Origin: Holosporales bacterium
GTDB taxonomy: Bacteria > Pseudomonadota > Alphaproteobacteria > UBA3830 > JAIRMZ01
Assembly: GCA_031258355.1 (NCBI GenBank)
Contig: JAIRMZ010000069.1
Span: forward strand, 1 to 6,134
Reading direction: 5' to 3'
Length of the DNA stretch: 6,134 bases
Below the pieces are notes generated by a model, which was given only the letters and a program-made list of their open reading frames with translations, had not been told where the DNA came from and did no database searches. Positions 1 through 4,622 of the stretch are shown one piece after another (the stretch's first letter is position 1; every line of letters starts with the position of its first letter). A program made the translations under genes and the position numbers.

Positions 1-52
1 GCATGAAACAACTAGAAACACGGAATGGTCCTTCTTTCAACAATGGAGGAAC

Positions 53-250
53 AAAGGGGGAGGGGGTTCCGACTGAAGAGAAGATTTCTACGTTATTATC
101 TCCCTAAAAACATGCAGTAGGAGGGAAGCACTTCTCTCCACCACAGGATAGAGAAAGGGGGGGGGGTCCGACTGAAGAGAAGATCTCTACGTTATTGTCT
201 TCCTAGAAGCACGCAGTAGGAGGGAAGCATCTCTCTCCACTCTGCAGGAC
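53..250. repeat. Two-copy direct tandem repeat, period 99 bp
   Basis: The units run about 53-151 and 152-250. Positions 71-141 match 170-240 at 63 of 71 bases without gaps. Each unit has a G-rich start, then GACTGAAGAGAAGAT, TCTACGTTATT and GCAGTAGGAGGGAAGCA, and ends near CTCTCCAC followed by CAGGA. All eight differences are transitions. The period is a multiple of three, and six of the eight differences fall on the same codon phase (position 2 modulo 3), where they are silent in + frame 3. That frame nevertheless carries a stop in both copies (TAA at 105-107, TAG at 204-206), so coding is doubtful. The repeat boundaries blur after position 141. Confidence 0.9.
157..166 (+). repeat. Homopolymeric G10 tract
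   Basis: Ten consecutive G residues lie at the start of the second 99-bp unit. The first unit has an interrupted version at the equivalent place, five G, one A, five G (56-66). Such tracts are prone to slippage, and G-rich runs this close together could also form quadruplex structures. With no gene reading through it, phase variation of a protein cannot be claimed. The exact length may be a sequencing artefact. Confidence 0.85.
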
Positions 251-350
251 GAAGTAAAAAGGGTATAGAATTTGGTCCAAACCTTCGCGTTTTTCTGTTC
301 AAACAATTCAGGAATGCGGGTCAGGTCCTGATAATTCTAATGATTTTTAG

Positions 351-401
351 AAACTCCGAATCTATCCTGTCAAAGGAACTGTTTAGCCAGAATCTAAGTT
401 T
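351..401. repeat. Stem-closed repeat module, copy Y
   Basis: AAACT (351-355) pairs with AGTTT (397-401) around a 41-nt interior. The interior starts CCGAATCTATC and contains a small hairpin TCCT-GTCAA-AGGA (365-377). The interior matches that of the copy at 1132-1185, while the outer stem differs by compensating changes. It is read as a structured element; the strand that would be transcribed is unknown. Confidence 0.5.
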
Positions 402-427
402 ATATCTCTGTAGCTCCATTAAAAGGC

Positions 428-444
428 CCTCCAAAAATTGGAGG
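428..444. repeat. Perfect 7-bp inverted repeat with 3-nt loop
   Basis: CCTCCAA (428-434) pairs with TTGGAGG (438-444) around AAA. On the minus strand the stem is followed after three bases by TTTT, and on the + strand by ATCTTT. It could act as a weak intrinsic terminator, more plausibly for minus-strand transcripts entering from tlc. It lies more than 850 bp beyond the tlc stop, so the assignment is uncertain. Confidence 0.5.
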
Positions 445-494
445 ATCTTTCCTAGCAGCCTTCAGAAGTTTTAAATCCCTTCTATCAAAAGAAT

Positions 495-513
495 GATTCA
501 GTTAGTCTGAATC
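495..513. repeat. Perfect 7-bp inverted repeat with 5-nt loop
   Basis: GATTCAG (495-501) pairs with CTGAATC (507-513) around TTAGT. On the + strand it is followed by TTT, five C and then a T-rich run up to 530. It sits directly before the left copy of the 76-bp repeat that starts at 511. It may be a terminator-like hairpin on the + strand, but no upstream + strand gene needs one. Confidence 0.5.
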
Positions 514-586
514 TTTCCCCCTTCTTTTTTCTCCTGTGAGACCCAGAATTCGTTTCACTAAAGGGTCTCACAGGACTGACGAAGTC
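511..586. repeat. 76-bp dispersed repeat, copy 1, with 13-bp inverted repeat
   Basis: This block matches 852-927 at 67 of 76 bases, gap-free, 341 bp away. It contains a pyrimidine run and then a perfect 13-bp inverted repeat, TCCTGTGAGACCC (532-544) and GGGTCTCACAGGA (563-575), with an 18-nt loop containing GAATTCG. A second small hairpin overlaps the end, GGACT (573-577) with AGTCC (583-587) around GACGA. A perfect 13-bp stem in non-coding DNA is unlikely by chance. The use of this structure is unknown. Confidence 0.88.
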
Positions 587-851
587 CCACAACTCCTTTG
601 CGTAGAAATCTTTCTCTTCATCCTAAATCCTCTACTTTTCTTCAAAGACTCCAGGCCTGTCTTGCCAGGTGCCTTCTTGGTTGGTCGATTTCTCTCTTTA
701 TGCAGAGAACTTTTCTTGCGAATTCTCTAAGGCCTAATCTAAGAGGTTTCAAATTTTTTTCTTTAGTTAAAAACCCATACTTCATCTTTCTGGAGGATTT
801 TTCTCCTTAATGCAGAAATTATTTCTATTTTTCGGTAAGACGCAATAATAG

Positions 852-927
852 ATCTCTCCCCCTTCTTTCCTCTCCTGTGAGATCCAGAATTCGTTTCACC
901 AGAGAGTTCCACAGGACTGACGAAGTC
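852..927. repeat. 76-bp dispersed repeat, copy 2, degenerate inverted repeat
   Basis: This is the second copy of the block at 511-586. The loop containing AGAATTCGTTTCAC and the tail ACAGGACTGACGAAGTC are almost unchanged. The right arm (904-916) has drifted. Against the left arm (873-885) the stem keeps nine Watson-Crick pairs and two G-T pairs that could wobble in RNA, with two A-C mismatches. All nine differences from copy 1 are transitions. The TGCAG module at 939 follows closely. Confidence 0.85.
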
Positions 928-1101
928 TTGTATTTTAATGCAGAGGTTGTTTCCATTGATTTCAGAAAGTCTAATCCAACGGAGGCTTTAAACCTTCCTT
1001 TTTAATCAGATATCTCAGGACTTATCTTATCAAAGGGATTTCTCTCCGAATCGATAGATTCTTCATCTCTATGTATGGATCCCTTTCGAATTGTGCCCGA
1101 T

Positions 1102-1115
1102 AAGATTTAAATCTT
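1102..1115. repeat. 14-bp perfect palindrome
   Basis: AAGATTTAAATCTT reads the same on both strands and is followed by TTT on the + strand. Related imperfect versions occur near 467-478 and 983-996, so it belongs to the degenerate array rather than being a lone operator. A protein binding site cannot be excluded. Confidence 0.55.
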
Positions 1116-1131
1116 TTTCGTTTCTATTCTC

Positions 1132-1185
1132 AGGGGCTCCGGATTTATCTTGTCGAAGGAAACTGCTCGCTAATCTTAAGCCCCT
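1132..1185. repeat. Stem-closed repeat module, copy X
   Basis: AGGGGCT (1132-1138) pairs perfectly with AGCCCCT (1179-1185) around a 40-nt interior beginning CCGGATTTATC. The interior holds the small hairpin TCTT-GTCGA-AGGA (1148-1160), which needs one G-U pair. Compared with the copy at 351-401, three A-T pairs of the closing stem have become G-C pairs while the neighbouring CT/AG pairs and much of the interior are kept. Confidence 0.55.
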
Positions 1186-1198
1186 CTCCCTCTTTAAC

Positions 1199-1230
1199 GC
1201 AGGAATCGTTTCTATTTTACTGATTCCTGC
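1199..1230. repeat. Perfect 9-bp inverted repeat about 70 bp behind the tlc stop
   Basis: GCAGGAATC (1199-1207) pairs with GATTCCTGC (1222-1230) around a 14-nt AT-rich loop. It is the first strong hairpin met by transcripts leaving tlc on the minus strand. There the stem is followed by GTTAAAG rather than a U-run, so it is not a standard intrinsic terminator. It could protect a 3' end or be part of the repeat array, whose TGCAG module overlaps its left arm. Confidence 0.55.
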
Positions 1231-1297
1231 AAGACCCGAATTAGTCACAACCAACTCGGCCTCCTTTCCCTCAATGTAAAGCAAAGCAGGTCTTTAT

Positions 1298-2812
1298 CTA
1301 CGCCTTTGCCGTCTTCTCGCTCTCCGCTCCTTTCGTAAGGGCTTCAAACTCCTTGCTTAATCCAGAGGCGGTCCAAAACCACAAAACCATGATGACAAGA
1401 AAAACTGCAAACGTCGTAGGGGCGATGGAGACTAGGGTGGACCCAGGAACACAGGCCAGCAACGCCCATTGAATTAAAGCACCTCCAGACTTTCCCATGC
1501 GTCCTCCAACGACATCCACCGCCGCCTTTCCTTTAACCTTCAACTCCTCATCTAAGGGAATGTAAGTCATCTGAGTCGTTGAATCGTATAAGGAGTACTT
1601 CGTCGCCTTACTTAAGACATTCTGGATCTGTCCAATAATAACCGCCATCATCAACGCGGTCGTTCCCATCGCCGCCATCATCGGATCAAGCGATTCGTTA
1701 AAAATCATAAACGCAAAGAAAAGAGCTCCCGTCCCTAAAATCATCCAGGGGGTAATCACGGCGGCTGTATGCCACTTAAACTTGCGCAAAATATTCGCTC
1801 CAATAAACATGCAAAACACCGAGGCCGATCCCATCCATATCTGAAAAGATCCCATAAAGGACGCGTATCCATTCGCTGTTGGAAAGGCCATCCTCACCTG
1901 ACTCTTCCAAGCCCCTTCCACAAGGTTGATGCTGATCCCATAGCACAACGGCAGTAAAGCGATAAACCCAATATATTTGGATGATAAAATGTACTTAAAG
2001 CTCTCGGAAATCGATAACTTCTCTTTCTTCTTTTTCGGCTTTCCCGCATCTCCTGGATTATACAGGCGAGGATCCGTCAAAACATTCCGCTGAATCCAGC
2101 TATACAGAAAAAGAGCACAAACGCCAAAAACCAGCATCGCTCCCACAAGCCAGTTAATCGTGGTGCCCCAAACGTCAACCCCCTCTACCGTCGTTTCCCC
2201 TATTTTCGTAAATATCTGAGTTAAGTGACCAGAGACGATCAATCCCAAGTTCCCAATAATCCCAAACATGCTATAAAAACGCTTCGCTTCTTTCACACTG
2301 GTAACATCGTTTGCAAATTGCCAAAACATCAGGGTCAATACGACGCTTCCCCATAATTCGGCCATAATGTAAAAAAGAGAGAGCGTCCAGTTTTGGACTG
2401 CTAAAAAGATCCATTTCAAACTAGGCAAGGACTCGATAGCGCCAGATAGATCCGGATGCAGAACATCGCGATTCGGATACAAAAACAAGACAAAGCAGGC
2501 CAGAAACCCCAGGAAGATACTGAGAACCGTATAGAAAAGGCTTGTTTTAGAAAGCGCATTCGCAAGTTTGGCATAGAGCATGACAAACAGCAGCGCACTC
2601 GGAAGCACAAACCACATCTTCAAGGCACTAATCACCTCTGCTCCACAAGTGGTCACGACAAAGGAGTCTTTCAATGTCCGAAGCGTGCTGTAGTTAAACA
2701 GCATGCAGAACATGATTAACCCCATGGGCAAAAATTTCTTGAGCTCAAAATTATGAATAGGCCAAAGAACCGCCCGTAATCCTTTAAACTCTGGCAACTT
2801 CTCCTCAACCAT
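1298..2812 (-). CDS. tlc: ADP/ATP translocase (Tlc/NTT-type ATP:ADP carrier)
   Basis: Inner-membrane nucleotide carrier of the NTT family. In obligate intracellular bacteria and plastids it typically exchanges host ATP for ADP; some paralogues carry other nucleotides, so the exact substrate is not proven. The product is 504 aa, matching the family's roughly 500 aa, with about a dozen hydrophobic segments. Family motifs are clear: LWPIHN at 16-21, LKDSFVVT 47-54, AELWGS 151-156, KRFYSMFG 177-184, YGISINLVE 291-299, YIPLDEELKVKGKAAVDVVG 417-436 and GKSGGALIQ 440-448. Conserved charged residues include K48, E152 and E299. A lysine-rich cytoplasmic linker (PKKKKEK, 259-265) splits the two halves. 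ATG at 2812 is chosen because AGGGG lies 7 nt upstream. A GTG at 2827 would add five residues but has poor spacing. The gene is intact and ends with TAG. Confidence 0.97.
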   Translation of the reverse strand: MVEEKLPEFKGLRAVLWPIHNFELKKFLPMGLIMFCMLFNYSTLRTLKDSFVVTTCGAEVISALKMWFVLPSALLFVMLYAKLANALSKTSLFYTVLSIFLGFLACFVLFLYPNRDVLHPDLSGAIESLPSLKWIFLAVQNWTLSLFYIMAELWGSVVLTLMFWQFANDVTSVKEAKRFYSMFGIIGNLGLIVSGHLTQIFTKIGETTVEGVDVWGTTINWLVGAMLVFGVCALFLYSWIQRNVLTDPRLYNPGDAGKPKKKKEKLSISESFKYILSSKYIGFIALLPLCYGISINLVEGAWKSQVRMAFPTANGYASFMGSFQIWMGSASVFCMFIGANILRKFKWHTAAVITPWMILGTGALFFAFMIFNESLDPMMAAMGTTALMMAVIIGQIQNVLSKATKYSLYDSTTQMTYIPLDEELKVKGKAAVDVVGGRMGKSGGALIQWALLACVPGSTLVSIAPTTFAVFLVIMVLWFWTASGLSKEFEALTKGAESEKTAKA

Positions 2813-2819
2813 CCCTCTG

Positions 2820-2824
2820 CCCCT
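2820..2824 (-). promoter_or_regulatory. Ribosome binding site of tlc
   Basis: AGGGG on the minus strand sits 7 nt before the ATG at 2812 and decides that start over GTG 2827. The whole leader from about 2866 to 2813 is almost pure purine on this strand and contains further Shine-Dalgarno-like runs (AAGGA, AAGGG, AAGGGG). Confidence 0.65.
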
Positions 2825-2887
2825 CACTTCCCCTTCGCATCCCTTCCTTCTTTCTTTCCTTCACCACTCGGCAAATCCCATCTCCTT

Positions 2888-2916
2888 AGTTTACAACACT
2901 CCCACAAAAATGTGAA
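2888..2916 (-). promoter_or_regulatory. Candidate sigma-70 promoter of tlc
   Basis: On the minus strand, TTCACA (2911-2916, five of six consensus) is followed after exactly 17 bp by TAAACT (2888-2893, four of six). Transcription would start near 2881 and give a leader of about 70 nt. It lies between the desulfurase stop and tlc, so tlc can be expressed separately from the gene upstream. Confidence 0.5.
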
Positions 2917-2949
2917 ATAAAAAACTAGAGGGATGGAATGTTTCATAGG

Positions 2950-4194
2950 TCAAGATTTCCTAGAAGAGCGAAGCGTGCCTTTTTGTGTTGCGCAAGCCCG
3001 TTTTCCTCCAGAGGGTTTGGCCACACGTAATTGCTGCACAGCGGTGATGATCTGACTCACAAGACGCCTTACTGCCTCCTCTGTCGTCCCACGACCAAAG
3101 CCTATGCGTAGCGCCGCAGGAGGATTTTTCTCCTCCGGATCTAACGCCTCCAAGACATGGGAAAAATGCTCCTCCGTATTGCAAGCGGATCCTGAGGACA
3201 GAGCAAATTCCGGAAGGGCGGCCAGCAAATCTTCGCGATCTACACCCTCAATACTTACATTAATATTGTTGGGAAGGCGATCTTTACGCCCCCCATTGAG
3301 TTGCCAACCTGACAAAGCACGCAATTCCCCTAAAAAGAGTTCTTGTAGCTGCGCCAAGCGGCGTTTTTCCTGCTCCCTATGCTCTTCGGCAAGAACCAAA
3401 GCCTTCGCCATCCCTACGCAAAGGGGAACGGGAGGCGTTCCTGGTCGCTTCCCCTGTTCTTGCACCCCTCCGTAAATAAGGGGTCGGATTTTAATGTGAG
3501 GAGCCACGTACAGGACGCCTACCCCTTTGGGGCCATAGATTTTGTGCCCAGAGAAACTCACAAGATCCGCCCGAAAAGCACGAGGAGGTAAGAAACCAAC
3601 GGCTTGTGTTGCATCCGTATGGAGCCACACCCCCCGATCGTGGCAGATCTTTAAGATCTCCGCGATGGGATGAATAAGCCCGATCTCATTATTAGCCGTC
3701 ATCAAAGAAACAAGGCAAGTATCCGCACGAATCGATTGTTTTAAAAGCTCTAAGGAGAGGTGCCCCTTACGATCGACAGGTAGAACGGTAACGGTGTATC
3801 CTTGTCGTGCAAGAGAGAGGCAGGTTTCCAGAACACTTTTGTGTTCGGTCGCGCAGGTAATGATATGCCTCTTCTTGGGGGAAGCTGCCCCCATCACCCC
3901 CAAGATGGCTAACCCATTGGCTTCCGTAGCTCCAGAAGTGAAAATATAATCTTGTGCTTTTCCTCCCATAATCTTTGCGATCTGCTGACGTGCTGCCTCT
4001 AAGGCCGTAGCCGCGCGCACACCAAAAGCATGAGGAGAATGCGGATTACCGAATTCCTGAGTCCAATAAGGCGCCATCGCTTCAACGACTTGCGGATCGC
4101 AGGGAGTCGTTGCCTGATAATCGAAATAGTCCATTCCCCAAGCGGGAAGAATCCGCAAGAACAAGCTCCACAAAAGAAATTGGGTGACCCTCAT
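2950..4194 (-). CDS. Cysteine desulfurase, NifS/IscS type
   Basis: PLP-dependent class V aminotransferase fold enzyme that takes sulfur from L-cysteine, leaving alanine and a persulfide for Fe-S cluster assembly and tRNA thiolation in the cytosol. With 414 aa it is near family length. Visible signatures: DYQATTPCDP at 25-34, SGATEAN 87-93, the PLP-stacking histidine in ATEH (H118), NNEIG 168-172, HTDATQAVG 192-200 with PLP-binding D194, the Schiff-base lysine in SGHK (K218), RPGTPPV 250-256, and the catalytic cysteine in SSGSACN (C338). The C-terminal tail from about 393 is basic. Family members normally begin where M21 lies. The first ATG (4194) is kept because AGGA is 7 nt upstream and a stop lies four codons before it; this adds a hydrophobic 20-residue lead. 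IscS or a second NifS paralogue cannot be separated here, and no iscU or iscA is adjacent. Confidence 0.95.
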   Translation of the reverse strand: MRVTQFLLWSLFLRILPAWGMDYFDYQATTPCDPQVVEAMAPYWTQEFGNPHSPHAFGVRAATALEAARQQIAKIMGGKAQDYIFTSGATEANGLAILGVMGAASPKKRHIITCATEHKSVLETCLSLARQGYTVTVLPVDRKGHLSLELLKQSIRADTCLVSLMTANNEIGLIHPIAEILKICHDRGVWLHTDATQAVGFLPPRAFRADLVSFSGHKIYGPKGVGVLYVAPHIKIRPLIYGGVQEQGKRPGTPPVPLCVGMAKALVLAEEHREQEKRRLAQLQELFLGELRALSGWQLNGGRKDRLPNNINVSIEGVDREDLLAALPEFALSSGSACNTEEHFSHVLEALDPEEKNPPAALRIGFGRGTTEEAVRRLVSQIITAVQQLRVAKPSGGKRACATQKGTLRSSRKS

Positions 4195-4201
4195 GCTCCA
4201 A

Positions 4202-4206
4202 TCCTA
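4202..4206 (-). promoter_or_regulatory. Ribosome binding site of the cysteine desulfurase
   Basis: TAGGA on the minus strand lies 7 nt before the ATG at 4194. By contrast M21 (4134) has only GGGG one base before it, too close for normal initiation. A small hairpin, ACACC with GGTGT (4222-4218 and 4210-4206), ends right at this site and could modulate access to it. Confidence 0.6.
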
Positions 4207-4237
4207 CACCTTCATAGGGTGTTTTTGCTGGGTCCCT

Positions 4238-4328
4238 TGGCGGATGGGGTGGGATTCGAACCCACGATACGGGAAAACCGTATACACACTTTCCAGGCGT
4301 GCGCCTTCGACCGCTCGGCCACCCATCC
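4238..4328 (-). tRNA. tRNA-Ser, anticodon GGA
   Basis: A complete 91-nt class II tRNA including an encoded CCA. Acceptor GGATGGG (4328-4322) pairs with CCCATCC (4248-4242); the discriminator is G (4241) and CCA is 4240-4238. The D stem GCC/GGC encloses GAGCGGTCGAA. The anticodon stem CACGC/GTGTG holds loop CTGGAAA, with anticodon GGA at 4294-4292, reading UCC and UCU. The long variable arm ATACGG/CCGTAT with a TTTTC loop is typical of serine tRNAs. The T arm is GTGGG-TTCGAAT-CCCAC. All stems pair, so it should be functional. The desulfurase ATG follows 43 nt downstream on the same strand, which suggests a shared primary transcript. Confidence 0.98.
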
Positions 4329-4336
4329 CTCCAGGG

Positions 4337-4365
4337 GTTTTATCGAGGGACCTTAAGGCTGTCAA
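4337..4365 (-). promoter_or_regulatory. Sigma-70 promoter of tRNA-Ser
   Basis: On the minus strand a perfect -35 TTGACA (4360-4365) is separated by exactly 17 bp from TAAAAC (4337-4342), four of six to the -10 consensus. The -10 is followed by CCCC, a GC-rich discriminator of the kind known at stringently controlled stable-RNA promoters. Transcription would start near 4330, only about two bases before the mature tRNA 5' end. It probably also drives the desulfurase gene. Confidence 0.75.
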
Positions 4366-4423
4366 TTCTCGCTTTTCCCTCTTAACGGTGCGGAAAACAC
4401 CCCTCCCTCTTTTTCTCGGGGAG

Positions 4424-4452
4424 TTGATCGAAAATCTATTCTCCTTTATCCT
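4424..4452 (+). promoter_or_regulatory. Weak candidate promoter for rne
   Basis: TTGATC (4424-4429) and TATCCT (4447-4452) each match four of six consensus bases with a 17-bp spacer. A start near 4459 would give a leader of about 165 nt. An alternative with TTTTCA and TAAACG further downstream is poorer. The call rests only on hexamer likeness. Confidence 0.3.
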
Positions 4453-4468
4453 ACCCATGGGTTTTTAT

Positions 4469-4499
4469 GCGTTGAGAAACGCGGTAAAGAAGTTCTCAA
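4469..4499 (+). promoter_or_regulatory. Possible two-state hairpin in the rne leader
   Basis: GCGTT-GAGA-AACGC (4469-4482) forms a 5-bp stem with a GNRA-type tetraloop. TTGAGAA (4472-4478), which overlaps it, is also perfectly complementary to TTCTCAA (4493-4499). The two pairings exclude each other. In E. coli the rne leader mediates autoregulation by RNase E, so a switch-like role is conceivable, but this is inference. Confidence 0.35.
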
Positions 4500-4574
4500 A
4501 AGGAGAGGGGTGTATTTTTCAAATGTTTTGGTGCGCTCTAAACGATAGCGAGGAATTTCTTTTTATTTTTGCGA

Positions 4575-4603
4575 AGGGAGACAGACGTTTGTCGCCACTC
4601 CCT
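4575..4603 (+). promoter_or_regulatory. Leader hairpin just upstream of the rne ribosome binding site
   Basis: AGGGAG (4575-4580) pairs with CTCCCT (4598-4603); inside it ACA (4581-4583) can pair with TGT (4590-4592) around a GACGTT loop, leaving CGCCA bulged. The helix ends six bases before the Shine-Dalgarno sequence at 4610 and could affect ribosome loading or serve as an RNase E target. Confidence 0.4.
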
Positions 4604-4609
4604 GTTCGT

Positions 4610-4616
4610 AGGAGGA
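4610..4616 (+). promoter_or_regulatory. Ribosome binding site of rne
   Basis: AGGAGGA, nearly the full anti-16S complement, lies 6 nt before the ATG at 4623 and fixes that start. Confidence 0.85.
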
Positions 4617-4622
4617 ATTATT

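Larger units (their letters stand above)
251..1290. repeat. Degenerate repeat array, unit roughly 110-130 bp
   Basis: Several short modules recur in the same order. One is a TTTAATGCAGRAAT-like motif followed by TTTC, with TGCAG or its variant near 701, 811, 939, 1071 and 1198, spaced 110, 128, 132 and 127 bp; a weaker copy is at about 600. A second is an AT-palindrome of the type AAGRTTTAAAYCTT near 467, 983 and 1102. A third is a TATCYTRTCAAAGGRA-like motif at 365, 1025 and 1148, with a weaker copy at 480. Similarity between units is low except within modules, so this is old or structure-constrained. I found it by eye; a self-alignment is needed to set unit boundaries. It resembles no repeat family I can name. 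Confidence 0.55.
1..1297. other. Gene-free, repeat-rich intergenic region downstream of tlc
   Basis: I find no convincing coding sequence here. The longest open frames are about 60-70 codons, overlap one another in several frames, lack good ribosome binding sites and have no recognisable domain. The + strand is pyrimidine-rich, so the tlc-sense strand is purine-rich, and composition differs visibly from the flanking genes. The stretch holds a 99-bp tandem repeat at its left end and then many diverged copies of short modules with inverted repeats, listed separately. Beyond position 1 it may continue, so its full extent is unknown. It could be a decayed locus, a long structured 3' region of the tlc transcript, or an array of structured repeats. 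The evidence supports repeats; function is unknown. Confidence 0.75.
4329..4622. other. Divergent promoter region between tRNA-Ser and rne
   Basis: This 294-nt gap holds the tRNA-Ser promoter on the minus strand and the rne leader on the + strand. Long open frames crossing it run antisense through the tRNA and overlap the rne start, so I do not accept them. It contains a 10-bp palindrome ACCCATGGGT (4453-4462) and the leader hairpins described separately. Confidence 0.7.

Noticed and set aside
3..107. A 34-codon + strand frame from ATG 3 to TAA 105-107
   Set aside because: It has no visible ribosome binding site in the window, ends within a tandem repeat and has no recognisable product. It may be the tail of something upstream; the sequence before position 1 would decide.
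574..610. Hammerhead-ribozyme-like core: CTGACGA with a GAAA downstream, also near 917-924
   Set aside because: CTGANGA fits the hammerhead core, but the bases after it and before GAAA do not form stem II, and no stem I or III with a cleavage triplet lines up.
536..810. Overlapping + strand frames of 64 and 70 codons
   Set aside because: They are read from T/C-rich repeats in two overlapping frames, giving Leu/Phe/Ser-rich text with no start signal.
1069..1284. A 71-codon minus-strand frame directly behind tlc
   Set aside because: It begins with TTG, has no Shine-Dalgarno sequence, runs through the repeat modules and inverted repeats, and resembles no family.
53..1290. CRISPR array or insertion sequence
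   Set aside because: Repeats are diverged and irregularly spaced, without unique equal-length spacers, and there is no transposase frame or paired terminal repeats with target duplication.
2917..2965. Possible terminator behind the cysteine desulfurase
   Set aside because: A run of six T follows on the minus strand, but the nearest stem (CTAGGAA with TTCC and CTAG) is interrupted and weak.
4206..4226. Hairpin ACACC/GGTGT followed by T5 on the + strand, terminator-like
   Set aside because: The stem is only five bases and no + strand gene lies upstream. On the minus strand, where transcription runs, it is not followed by a U-run.
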